From positions 1-5,969 of the forward strand of contig CAYSLA010000196.1 in NCBI GenBank assembly GCA_964431685.1: a stretch of DNA of 5,969 bases, in the 5' to 3' direction. Source of the stretch: CAYSLA01 sp964431685 (GTDB lineage: Bacteria; Armatimonadota; UBA5829). A program made the translations under genes and the position numbers. Positions 1 through 5,900 of the stretch are shown one piece after another; the stretch's first letter is position 1, and each line of letters begins with the position of its first letter. The notes under the pieces are model-generated. The model saw only the letters and a program-made list of their open reading frames with translations, was not told the DNA's origin and ran no database searches.

Positions 1-578
1 CGAATGAGGACATCGTTCTTCCGGCCATGGCACCGACCCAGGTTGACTACGAAGCCGAGCTCGTCATAGTCATAGGACGCACCTGCAAGAATGTGACAGA
101 GACCGAAGCGTTGGACTATGTCCTCGGCTACACTTGCGGCAACGATGTGAGAGCCCGCGACTGCCAGCTCAAACTTGATGTTCAGTGGGCTCGAGGAAAG
201 AGCTTTGACACTTTCTGCTCTCTCGGACCGTAGATCGAGACCGACATCGACCCGGATAACCAGCCCATCTCTTTGAAGCTGAACGGAAACGTGATGCAGT
301 CTTCAAGTACTAACGACTTGATCTTCAGTTGTGCTCAACTCGTGAGTTACTGCTCCCAGTTCGCCGCGATGCGCCCTGGAACGGTCATCATGACCGGGGT
401 TCCGTCGGGCGTCGGTTTCGCGCGCAGGGATCCGGTCTTCTTGAAAGAGGGTGATGCCGTGGAAGTCATTATCGGTGGGATAGGAACGCTCACAAACGGC
501 GTAGTGAAGAGACAAGCGGACTCATATTTGACATCCAGAGGTTCTCGATCCACGACGGGCCGGGAATCAGAACAACAG
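1..578 (+). repeat. Left copy of duplicated FAH-activase module
   Basis: Bases 1-508 align with 5329-5836, and bases 510-578 align with 5901-5969 after a 63-base gap. Differences are uneven: none in the first 50 bases, dense between about 305 and 450, then only one in bases 521-578. The two copies are direct repeats about 5.3 kb apart that flank the HPS-PHI-URO-D-kinase block. Confidence 0.93.
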
Positions 579-587
579 TATTTCTGA
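1..587 (+). pseudogene. FAH-family hydrolase, broken copy (5' end outside window)
   Basis: This is a second copy of the intact FAH-family gene at 5058-5846. Base 1 aligns with base 5329, and the copies match without gaps to about base 509 with roughly 53 differences in 508 positions by my hand count. The metal-ligand region is present (Tyr-Glu-Ala-Glu near 50-60, Asn-Asp near 141-146). Three defects mark it as broken. An in-frame TAG at 231-233 replaces the TGG (Trp168) of the intact copy. The NDVSARD motif reads NDVRARD. A 63-base deletion at 501-509 removes the normal stop, so the frame runs on through 26 unrelated residues to a TGA at 585-587. A restart at 273 would lack the metal site. 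I infer no functional enzyme is made. The 5' end could not be inspected. Confidence 0.88.
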
Positions 588-646
588 AGGGTTGCCCCCT
601 CAGATGTCAGTGGTGCCACAATCCGGCAGTTCCAGATCAAGGCTGA
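503..646 (+). pseudogene. Glycyl-radical-enzyme activase, headless and truncated fragment
   Basis: Read in the frame starting at 503, this encodes about 48 residues typical of the N-terminus of pyruvate formate-lyase-activating-enzyme type proteins: IFDIQRFSIHDGPGIRTTVF, then CPLRCQWCHNP. The radical-SAM cluster motif CX3CX2C is complete (Cys codons at 593, 605 and 614). The frame then leaves the family pattern and stops at TGA 644-646, while family members are usually about 250-310 residues. The start codon and first residues were lost in the same 63-base deletion that removed the stop of the FAH gene upstream. Bases 521-578 match the start of the intact activase at 5912-5969 with one difference. 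It is a remnant: one [4Fe-4S]-binding loop without the rest of the barrel. Confidence 0.85.
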
Positions 647-813
647 CACGGGAGGCCTTTGACTGGACAAACAACCTGGTGTGTTTGTACAATGGACACA
701 ATGCGGCGTAGCCGCAACCAATACTGCTCGCCAGAAAAATCAATCAGGCCCTCGAATATTTGGAGAGCCTGCGGTTTGCGGGCAGGTGTGGTAGCGATTG
801 AAAGGAATTTGAT
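647..813. other. Non-coding or decayed spacer before the HPS gene
   Basis: No intact gene is visible. In the frame starting at 643, two short open stretches are separated by a TAG at 709-711. The second ends at a TGA at 799-801 and reads RKINQALEYLESLRFAGR near its end, which looks protein-like but is not a family I recognise. It may be the degraded tail of the activase or of another lost gene. The last bases carry the ribosome binding site of the next gene. I see no clear promoter or terminator. Confidence 0.45.
802..806 (+). promoter_or_regulatory. Ribosome binding site for the HPS gene
   Basis: AAGGA lies 7 bases before a GTG start at 814. It supports GTG 814 over the overlapping ATG at 812, which is out of frame and followed at once by TGA. 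Confidence 0.6.
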
Positions 814-1449
814 GTGACTGCGCAACAACTGCAACTCGCACTAGACACATTGACTCTGGACGAATCCATCGACCTGATCTCCGAGGTGCAGGAGCATATC
901 GGGATCATCGAGGTGGGGACGCCAATGGTGATCGATGCCGGGATGGAGCCTGTCCGGGAACTAAAGCGACGCTTTCCCGATCTTACCGTGCTGGCGGACG
1001 TAAAGATCGTCGATGCCGGCGGCTATGAGGCCGACAAGTGTTTCGCCGCCGGCGCGGATATTGTGACCGTGCTGGGGGTCAGCCACGATATAACCATCCA
1101 GGAGGTTGTGCGCAGCGCCTGCCGACACCAGAAGCAGGTGATGGCCGACATGATCTGCGTAAAGGACTTGGGCGAACGCGCCAGAGCTCTGGATGAACTG
1201 GGAGTGGATTTCGTCTGCGCGCATACGGCATTCGACGTGCAGGCGGCGGGTGAGAATCCCCTGGACGAACTGCGTATCGTTAACCGCTCCATCCGCAACG
1301 CCCAAAGCGCGGTCGCAGGTGGGGTAAAGCTGGCCACCATCGACGCGATCGTGGCCGAAGGCGCGGCTGTGATCGTGGTCGGCGGCGCCATCTGCAATGC
1401 GCCGGATCGTGCGCAGATGGCGAGATCGCTGAAGGAGCGGCTGAAATGA
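814..1449 (+). CDS. hxlA: 3-hexulose-6-phosphate synthase (HPS)
   Basis: The 211-residue protein belongs to the orotidine-monophosphate-decarboxylase superfamily, HPS/KGPDC branch, and is of normal length. HPS reversibly condenses formaldehyde with D-ribulose 5-phosphate to arabino-3-hexulose 6-phosphate in the cytoplasm. Visible motifs are LALD near residue 8, IIEVGTP at 31-37, the catalytic DxKxxD as D62, K64 and D67 in ADVKIVDAG, GADIVTVLGV at 80-89, the AHTAFD strand near 136-141, AVAGGV at 166-171 and the phosphate-binding VVGGAI at 188-193. The start is GTG with a good ribosome binding site. It overlaps the PHI gene by 4 bases (ATGA), which implies coupled translation and supports HPS over 3-keto-L-gulonate-6-phosphate decarboxylase, the main alternative. 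The direction in vivo is not visible: formaldehyde fixation, or release of ribulose 5-phosphate from fructose 6-phosphate. Confidence 0.93.
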   Translation: MTAQQLQLALDTLTLDESIDLISEVQEHIGIIEVGTPMVIDAGMEPVRELKRRFPDLTVLADVKIVDAGGYEADKCFAAGADIVTVLGVSHDITIQEVVRSACRHQKQVMADMICVKDLGERARALDELGVDFVCAHTAFDVQAAGENPLDELRIVNRSIRNAQSAVAGGVKLATIDAIVAEGAAVIVVGGAICNAPDRAQMARSLKERLK

Positions 1450-2009
1450 AAGACTTCAGGGAATATGGGGACATCGTGCTAAACGAGCTGCGGCAGACGA
1501 TCTGCCGGATCAACGTGGAGCAAGCCGAGGCGTTCGTGGACTACGTTGCGACCGCCAGCGAAGTCTTCTGCGCCGGGGCGGGTCGCAGTGGTCTTGCGGT
1601 GAAGGGGTTTGCGATGCGCCTGATGCACATGGGCATTGCCTCCTACGTGGTGGGGGAGACGTGTACACCCAACATCCGGGCGGACGGTCTATTGGTGGTC
1701 GGCAGTGGCAGCGGGGAAACCAAGAGCCTGGTTAACCAGGCGCGATGCGCGAAGGAAGTTGGGGCGAATATCGCCCTGATCACAATCAACCGGCAGTCGA
1801 GCATCGCGCAACTCGCGGATGTGGTGATTGAAATCCCTGCGCCGTCGCCCAAGAGCGCCCGGCAGGGCGACGTGGTCAGCATCCAGCCCATGGGATCGCT
1901 CTTTGAGCAGAGCGAGGGGCTGTTCATGGATATCTCTATCCGTATGTTGATGGATCGGAAAGCTCTGACATCGGAGGCCATGTTCGGGCGCCACGCGAAT
2001 ATGGAGTGA
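1446..2009 (+). CDS. hxlB: 6-phospho-3-hexuloisomerase (PHI)
   Basis: The 187-residue protein is a SIS-domain sugar-phosphate isomerase of the usual PHI length. It interconverts arabino-3-hexulose 6-phosphate and fructose 6-phosphate, the step after HPS. The SIS domain spans about residues 35-165. It shows FCAGAGRSG (41-49), the phosphate-binding GSGSGET (86-92), ALITIN (110-115), the family region with PMGSLFEQ (148-155, Glu154) and the characteristic C-terminal MFGRHANME (179-187) with His183. The ATG sits inside the stop of the upstream gene, and AAGGAG at 1432-1437 lies 8 bases before it, so both start and coupling are well supported. No residue that I know to be conserved in the family is missing. 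A general SIS isomerase is the only alternative, and the C-terminal signature argues against it. Confidence 0.94.
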   Translation: MKDFREYGDIVLNELRQTICRINVEQAEAFVDYVATASEVFCAGAGRSGLAVKGFAMRLMHMGIASYVVGETCTPNIRADGLLVVGSGSGETKSLVNQARCAKEVGANIALITINRQSSIAQLADVVIEIPAPSPKSARQGDVVSIQPMGSLFEQSEGLFMDISIRMLMDRKALTSEAMFGRHANME

Positions 2010-2020
2010 CCGCATCTTGC

Positions 2021-2085
2021 GCTAGGGGCGGCACGCTCCCGGTGACCGGTGGTTAGCAGGGAGCACGTTGAAGTGCTCCCCTACG
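2021..2085 (+). promoter_or_regulatory. Leader with competing inverted repeats, or a palindromic intergenic repeat
   Basis: A perfect 8-bp stem with a 6-base loop lies at 2059-2080: GGGAGCAC, GTTGAA, GTGCTCCC. Its left arm GGGAGC (2059-2064) can also pair with an upstream GCTCCC at 2035-2040, so two folds are mutually exclusive. The outer ends are imperfect inverted repeats too (CTAGGGGCGGCAC near 2023 against GTGCTCCCCTACG at 2073-2085). There is no following T-run, so it is not a standard intrinsic terminator. It could be an attenuator-like switch between the HPS-PHI pair and the next genes, a processing or mRNA-stability hairpin, or a REP/MITE-like dispersed repeat. Confidence 0.5.
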
Positions 2086-2099
2086 CTCGAGGAGGCAGA

Positions 2100-2132
2100 T
2101 GTCCCGATGACAACTCCGTCACCTTCGGGACA
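2100..2132 (+). promoter_or_regulatory. Second leader hairpin before the URO-D-like gene
   Basis: TGTCCCGA at 2100-2107 pairs perfectly with TCGGGACA at 2125-2132. Inside, TGAC (2108-2111) pairs with GTCA (2118-2121), leaving a 6-base loop and a 3-base bulge. Just upstream, GAGGAGG precedes an ATG at 2099 that opens a three-codon frame (Met-Ser-Arg-stop) inside the stem. That may be chance, a minimal leader peptide, or a decayed start. There is no T-run. Confidence 0.4.
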
Positions 2133-2154
2133 CGCACCAGCACAAGCAAGCTAC

Positions 2155-2160
2155 AGGGGG
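2155..2160 (+). promoter_or_regulatory. Ribosome binding site that sets the start of the URO-D-like gene
   Basis: AGGGGG lies 8 bases before the ATG at 2169. The frame is open further upstream to a GTG at 2049, but those 40 codons run through the hairpin region and do not look like family sequence, so 2169 is preferred. Confidence 0.6.
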
Positions 2161-2168
2161 AAACAAGT

Positions 2169-3107
2169 ATGACCAGACGCCAGAATCTGCTGCGGTCGAT
2201 TCGTCGGAGCAATCCCGATTTTGTGCCGTACCGGTATGATGGATGCCTGACCTTGATCGAGCCGCCCATTACGGCCCGGCCACGGGAAGGCGGCAGGGAC
2301 GACTGGGGGGGCCATTGGGTTCCATCAGACACAGATGAGGGCAGTTATCCCGACCACAGCGCCGCCATGACCATTGAGCAGGCCGATTCGTTTGTTGCGC
2401 CGGCCACCGACTTCGGGCATGTCACGCGGGATGTGCGGCGCCAAGCCGACGCACTCGCAGGCGCCGACACCCTCACATTCGTCCGCAATGAATCTGCCTT
2501 GTTCGAGCGGCCGGGCTTCCTGCTCGGACACGCCGAATACCTGCTGGCTTGCGCAGCCGACCCGGAACGCATCGCGCATATGCTGGATGTGATTGCGGAC
2601 TACCAGGTGAAGCTAGCTGCAGCCATGATAGACGGCGGTGCGGACGCGGTGCGCTTCACCGACGACTGGGGCATGCAAAGCTCGCTCTTCATCCGCCCCC
2701 AGCAATGGCGAGCTCTGATCAAGCCGCGCCTGGCCAGGATGTACGCCGCGGTCAAGCGCCGAGGCGGCATCGTCTTCCAGCATTCCTGCGGCTGCATCGG
2801 CGAGACACTTCCGGACTTGATCGAAATCGGTGTGGACGTGCTCGATCCTCTGCAACCGCAGTGCAACGACATTTTCGCATGGAAGCGCGAGTACGGCCGA
2901 GACCTGTGCTTCATGGGCGGTCTCGACACCCAGACCTATCTGTCTTTCGGCTCGCCGGCCGAGGTCAAACAGCGTGTCATCGAGGTCTTGCGTGTTATGA
3001 GCGCTGGCGGCGGATATATCGCCGCACCGAGCCACACCATCACTCTGCCCGAAGCAAACCGCCAGGCCATGCTGGAAGCTATTGAGGAGTTTAACCGGAA
3101 AGGGTAA
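2169..3107 (+). CDS. Uroporphyrinogen decarboxylase (URO-D) superfamily protein
   Basis: The 312-residue soluble protein has a URO-D-like fold pattern. MTRRQNLLRSIRRSNPDFVP opens it in the style of this superfamily (short helix, then a D-x-V-P). FTDDWG (163-168) resembles the internal G-D-D strand. FQHSCGCIGETLPDLIEIGV (203-222) followed by DVLDPLQPQ is the family's H-x-C-G region and neighbouring strand, and GGLDTQTY (257-264) lies near the C-terminus. The superfamily includes true heme-pathway decarboxylases and cobalamin-dependent methyltransferase-type proteins (MtaA/CmuA-like). His205 and Cys207 resemble the zinc-binding H-x-C of the latter, but I do not see the spaced third Cys with confidence. 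Location beside a sugar kinase rather than heme genes argues against heme synthesis. It is probably co-transcribed with the kinase 4 bases downstream. The substrate is unknown. Confidence 0.82.
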   Translation: MTRRQNLLRSIRRSNPDFVPYRYDGCLTLIEPPITARPREGGRDDWGGHWVPSDTDEGSYPDHSAAMTIEQADSFVAPATDFGHVTRDVRRQADALAGADTLTFVRNESALFERPGFLLGHAEYLLACAADPERIAHMLDVIADYQVKLAAAMIDGGADAVRFTDDWGMQSSLFIRPQQWRALIKPRLARMYAAVKRRGGIVFQHSCGCIGETLPDLIEIGVDVLDPLQPQCNDIFAWKREYGRDLCFMGGLDTQTYLSFGSPAEVKQRVIEVLRVMSAGGGYIAAPSHTITLPEANRQAMLEAIEEFNRKG

Positions 3108-3111
3108 GAGC

Positions 3112-4158
3112 GTGAAAACCGAAAAGCCGAAAATATTCGTGGCCGGCAGTTTCGTGGTTGGGGTGACCATCGGAATCCCGCGCATGCCAATTCTTGGCGA
3201 GGGGTTGATCGGCGATACCTTCGATCTCGGCCCCGGCGGCAAAGGCACCAACCAGGCGATCGCGGCCGCCCGCCTGGGCGCCGAGGTAGGGCTACTCGCC
3301 GGCGTCGGCGACGACCGTCTGGCCGAGGTCGCCTACGAGACCTATGGGCGAGAGGGGATCTGCCTCAAGCACATCCACCGCATCCCCGGAGTGAACACCG
3401 GCATCGGTTTCGTCATGCTCCTGCCCGACGGCGAGCAGTCCATCGTGGGCCACTTGGGTGCCAATCTGCACGTGCGCCCGGAGCACGTGGATGCGGCTCG
3501 CGAGGCGATCGCGGCGGCCGACATCCTGATGACCCAGTTCGAGCTGCCCCTCCAGACCGTGGCCCGGGCCCTGGAGCTGGGAAGGCAGTGTGGCCGGATG
3601 ACGCTCTGGAATCCGGCCCCGGCCAAGACCGTGCACCCGGAGATATTCAGCAACGTCGACGTGTTAACTCCCAACGAGCACGAGGTGCGCATTCTGCAGG
3701 GATTGCCACCTGACGATCCCACCCCTACCGTGGACCTCGCGTGGCGCCTGCTCGAACTTGCTGGCACGCGGCGCCAGGCAGAACGCTGCCGACGGGACGG
3801 TCATGACCGCGAATCAGGGGCAGGGCAAGCTCAGAGCGAGTTCCATCCCATACCTGCCATTGTGGTCACGCTGGGACGTCGGGGCGCGCTGGTTGTCACT
3901 GCAGACGGAGCCTTGCATGTGCCGGCGGTAGACGAAGTGCGCTGTGTTGATTCGACCGGCGCCGGCGATGCCTTCAACGCCGGCCTGGCTGTGGCGTTGG
4001 GCGAGGGTCTATCCTTGGAATGTGCAGTGCGCCGGGCAGTGTTCAGCGGCGCTTATGCCGTCACTAGCCTGGGAGTAATTGATGGATTGCCCACCCGGAG
4101 CGAACTGGAGAAGTTCGTGCAAAGACAAGGGGTGGCAAGTTCATCACCGGAACCCTGA
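3112..4158 (+). CDS. PfkB/ribokinase-family sugar kinase with internal insertion
   Basis: The 348-residue protein should transfer phosphate from ATP to a sugar or sugar derivative in the cytoplasm. PfkB signature 1 is clear: GPGGKGTNQAIAAARLGAEV from about residue 40, followed by GVGDD. NPAPAKT near 166 and TPNEHE near 186-191 are ribokinase-like. Signature 2 is DSTGAGDAFNAG from residue 280, with catalytic base Asp286 in GAGD. Ribokinases are usually about 300-310 residues; the excess sits mainly at about residues 219-246, a polar Arg/Glu/Gln-rich stretch between LLELAG and the IPAIVVTLGRRGAL strand. The GTG at 3112 is chosen because the family fold begins a few residues later and it follows the previous stop at 3107 closely; the TTG at 3082 would overlap the upstream gene. 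The substrate cannot be read from sequence; ribose or a ketose feeding the HPS-PHI pair is a guess. Confidence 0.9.
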   Translation: MKTEKPKIFVAGSFVVGVTIGIPRMPILGEGLIGDTFDLGPGGKGTNQAIAAARLGAEVGLLAGVGDDRLAEVAYETYGREGICLKHIHRIPGVNTGIGFVMLLPDGEQSIVGHLGANLHVRPEHVDAAREAIAAADILMTQFELPLQTVARALELGRQCGRMTLWNPAPAKTVHPEIFSNVDVLTPNEHEVRILQGLPPDDPTPTVDLAWRLLELAGTRRQAERCRRDGHDRESGAGQAQSEFHPIPAIVVTLGRRGALVVTADGALHVPAVDEVRCVDSTGAGDAFNAGLAVALGEGLSLECAVRRAVFSGAYAVTSLGVIDGLPTRSELEKFVQRQGVASSSPEP

Positions 4159-4176
4159 TGTTTGTCATATAAGGCT

Positions 4177-4205
4177 GCTTGCCGGGCAGCGCGTCGGCGG
4201 CAAGC
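4177..4205 (+). terminator. Hairpin after the kinase gene, possible terminator without T-run
   Basis: GCTTGCCG (4177-4184) pairs perfectly with CGGCAAGC (4198-4205) around a 13-base GC-rich loop, 18 bases after the kinase stop. No T-tract follows, so it would be a weak intrinsic terminator or an mRNA 3'-end stabiliser. From here to 4332 I see no gene or convincing promoter. Confidence 0.4.
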
Positions 4206-4332
4206 CCCTGACAGTCGCCTGGCAGATACCTCCCCGGGCGCATCCCAAAATAAAAGCGGATTACTTTCCGGGTCAGGCACGATTTGTGCTATCAAGTGTC
4301 TAATACATCGTCAGCAAATGCTTATGAGGTGA

Positions 4333-4762
4333 ATGATGTCCGAGGAATCCGAGAGTCTTGATCCAATGATCAAGCGCCTTATTGATCGGGTTCCGCAACA
4401 TTCTTGAGGAGAAGACGTCTGAGACGCCCGGAACGCTTGCTGAGATCGAGGAGGTAACCCAGGAGATCGCCGAGCAGATCAAGCGGGAGATTGAAGAGAG
4501 CTTCTGCGGGAGCCACGGCAGCGGCTATGTTGGTCCGAGGATGCCTTGCAGTTGTGGTGGGGTCTGTTCGTTCAAAGGCTACTATAAGAAACGTCGTGTG
4601 AGCCTGTCTGGTGAGCATGTAGTAAGACGCGCTTACTACTATGGCAGTGGGTGGAAAAGCGGATTTGCTCCCGTGGACGCGCAGATGGGGATCGACGGCC
4701 TGTGCATTAGCATAGGTGTTCGCAAGCGAATTGCACGGCTTGCTGCCTGGATACCTTTCTAG
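4333..4762 (+). pseudogene. ISKra4-like transposase, N-terminal remnant
   Basis: A start at 4333-4338 after GAGGTG opens 24 codons that end at TGA 4402-4404. The protein-like sequence continues in the +1-shifted frame (open from about 4370), so a frameshift lies between 4370 and 4404. The shifted frame gives an acidic helical stretch (LAEIEEVTQEIAEQIKREIE) and then a pattern I associate with ISKra4 transposases: PCSCGG, FKGYYKKRRVSLSGEHVVRR, AYYYGSGW and FAPVDAQMGI, then VRKRIARLAAWIPF. In typical members the region after AYY carries a C-x-x-C; here Gly and Ser stand at those places. The frame stops at TAG 4760-4762, and the DDE catalytic part is absent. Terminal inverted repeats were not found. 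The family call rests on pattern memory. It is a dead element fragment. Confidence 0.68.
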
Positions 4763-5020
4763 AGACTAGTCAAGGAGTTCGCGGCGATTGACGAATGGGG
4801 AACGGAAATGCAGCTCAAGGCAATGCGGCACGCAGAAGTGTTCCTCCATTCCACGGGGCCGTCAGAACCCGAGCTTGAGTGCACAGGGTTGACGACCGTC
4901 AGATCACTCTCAGACGCAGTCAGAACTAGCGTTGAAGAGTCCGGTGACAAGCGGGTTGCCGTCATACCCGAGGGCCCATATCTTGTGCCGCACTCGGAGC
5001 CGTTATTGCAGACGACTTGA
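4763..5020 (+). pseudogene. LarA-like (nickel-pincer racemase family) C-terminal remnant
   Basis: Directly after the transposase remnant, in the same frame, about 85 codons run to TGA 5018-5020. The order of segments is DEWGTEMQLKAMRHAEVFLH, then GLTTVRSLSDAVRTSVEESG, then KRVAVIPEGPYLVP. It resembles the end of LarA-family proteins, which have a D-x-W helix, a kaEVyL strand, a sLeeAl helix and a final VxVIPxGPxxxP strand. LarA enzymes epimerise alpha-hydroxy acids using a nickel-pincer nucleotide. The N-terminal domain and most of the catalytic part are missing, so an ancestral gene of roughly 420 residues seems to have lost its front where IS-derived DNA now lies; the join is somewhere in about 4760-4795. 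It ends 37 bases before the FAH gene, so it probably once preceded it in an operon. A small separate protein starting at ATG 4808 is a less likely reading. Confidence 0.55.
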
Positions 5021-5057
5021 TTGATGGAAGACGCTACAAGGAAGCAGGCTGAATAGT

Positions 5058-5846
5058 ATGAGAATAGTTAGATTTGAAGCAAATGGAAGAGAACAGTACG
5101 GTCTGATAGATGGCGAGAATGTCAGCGCCATAAAGGGACTGCCGTGGGAAGGGCTTGATAAGACCGGCGAGGAGTATCGCCTTGATGCGGTTAGGCTCCT
5201 TGCGCCGGTGGAACCGCCGGATATCTTCGCCATCGGGTTGAACTATCGCGCCCACGCCGATGAGAGCGGCATGAAGTATCCGCCAGCCCCGGTCATCTTT
5301 ATCAAGGCCTCAAGCTCCGCCGTCGGGCCGAATGAGGACATCGTTCTTCCGGCCATGGCACCGACCCAGGTTGACTACGAAGCGGAACTCGTCATAGTGA
5401 TCGGACGCACCTGCAAGAATGTGACAGAGGCGGAAGCGCTGGACTATGTCCTCGGCTACACTTGCGGCAACGATGTGAGCGCCCGCGACTGCCAGCTCAA
5501 GCTTGATGTTCAGTGGGCTCGGGGAAAGACCTTTGATACTTTCTGCCCTCTCGGACCATGGATCGAGACCGACATCGACCCGGACAACCAGCCCATCTCT
5601 TTGAAGCTGAACGGAACCGTGATGCAGTCTTCTAACACCAACGACTTGATCTTCAGTTGTGCTGAGCTGGTGAGTTACTGTTCTCAGATATCTACTATGC
5701 GACCGGGCACGGTGATTATGACCGGAACGCCCTCGGGCGTCGGTTTCGCGCGCAAGGAACCAGTCTTTCTGAAACAAGGAGACGCCGTGGAAGTCATCAT
5801 CGGTGGGATAGGAACGCTCACAAACGGAGTAGTGAAGGAATCTTGA
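5058..5846 (+). CDS. Fumarylacetoacetate hydrolase (FAH) family protein, intact copy
   Basis: The 262-residue protein has normal length for small FAH-family enzymes, which hydrolyse, decarboxylate or isomerise 2-oxo acids with a divalent metal. MRIVRF...GLIDG is the usual short N-terminal domain and supports the ATG at 5058, although the nearest purine-rich site (AAGGAAG, 5038-5044) is distant. FAIGLNYRAHADESG (57-71) holds the His66/Glu69 lid pair. Metal ligands are Glu108 and Glu110 in DYEAEL and Asp139 in NDVSARD. GKTFDTFCPLGPW (156-168), MRPGTVIMTGTPSGVG (214-229) and the final GDAVEV...IGTLTN strand complete the fold. The closest named activities would be acylpyruvase/oxaloacetate decarboxylase, or 2-keto-3-deoxy sugar-acid and homoprotocatechuate-type hydrolases; the substrate is unassigned. 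It overlaps the activase start by 4 bases, suggesting one operon around a glycyl radical enzyme. Confidence 0.93.
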   Translation: MRIVRFEANGREQYGLIDGENVSAIKGLPWEGLDKTGEEYRLDAVRLLAPVEPPDIFAIGLNYRAHADESGMKYPPAPVIFIKASSSAVGPNEDIVLPAMAPTQVDYEAELVIVIGRTCKNVTEAEALDYVLGYTCGNDVSARDCQLKLDVQWARGKTFDTFCPLGPWIETDIDPDNQPISLKLNGTVMQSSNTNDLIFSCAELVSYCSQISTMRPGTVIMTGTPSGVGFARKEPVFLKQGDAVEVIIGGIGTLTNGVVKES

Positions 5847-5900
5847 ACCTGATCGAAAACAGCAAAGCAACACAAACGACGAATCCCGAAAGTAGTGAAG
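5828..5900 (+). repeat. 10-bp direct repeat bracketing the segment deleted in the left copy
   Basis: AGTAGTGAAG occurs at 5828-5837 and again at 5891-5900, 63 bases apart. The left copy has only one GTAGTGAAG (501-509), followed by the sequence found after the second repeat. This is the expected product of slippage or recombination between the two short repeats. The deleted segment contains the FAH stop codon and the activase start. Confidence 0.85.

Noticed and set aside
231..233. TAG as a pyrrolysine codon
   Set aside because: The intact copy has Trp here, and the left copy carries other disabling changes, so a nonsense mutation is simpler.
273..587. Restarted FAH protein of 104 residues after the TAG
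   Set aside because: It would lack the metal ligands and ends in out-of-frame residues, so a functional product is unlikely.
961..1397. Long reverse-strand frames opposite the HPS gene
   Set aside because: They are shadows of a clearly coding + strand gene and show no motif or start signal. The same applies to reverse frames opposite PHI, URO-D, kinase and FAH.
2049..2168. In-frame N-terminal extension of the URO-D-like gene from GTG 2049
   Set aside because: It runs through two strong hairpins, does not resemble family sequence, and a good ribosome binding site precedes ATG 2169.
2549..3085. 178-codon + strand frame inside the URO-D-like gene
   Set aside because: It is Arg/His-rich, low in recognisable structure and entirely inside a conserved gene in another frame; an artefact of GC-rich codons.
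4079..4303. 74-codon + strand frame overlapping the kinase end
   Set aside because: It has no family pattern, overlaps the kinase C-terminus and runs through the downstream hairpin.
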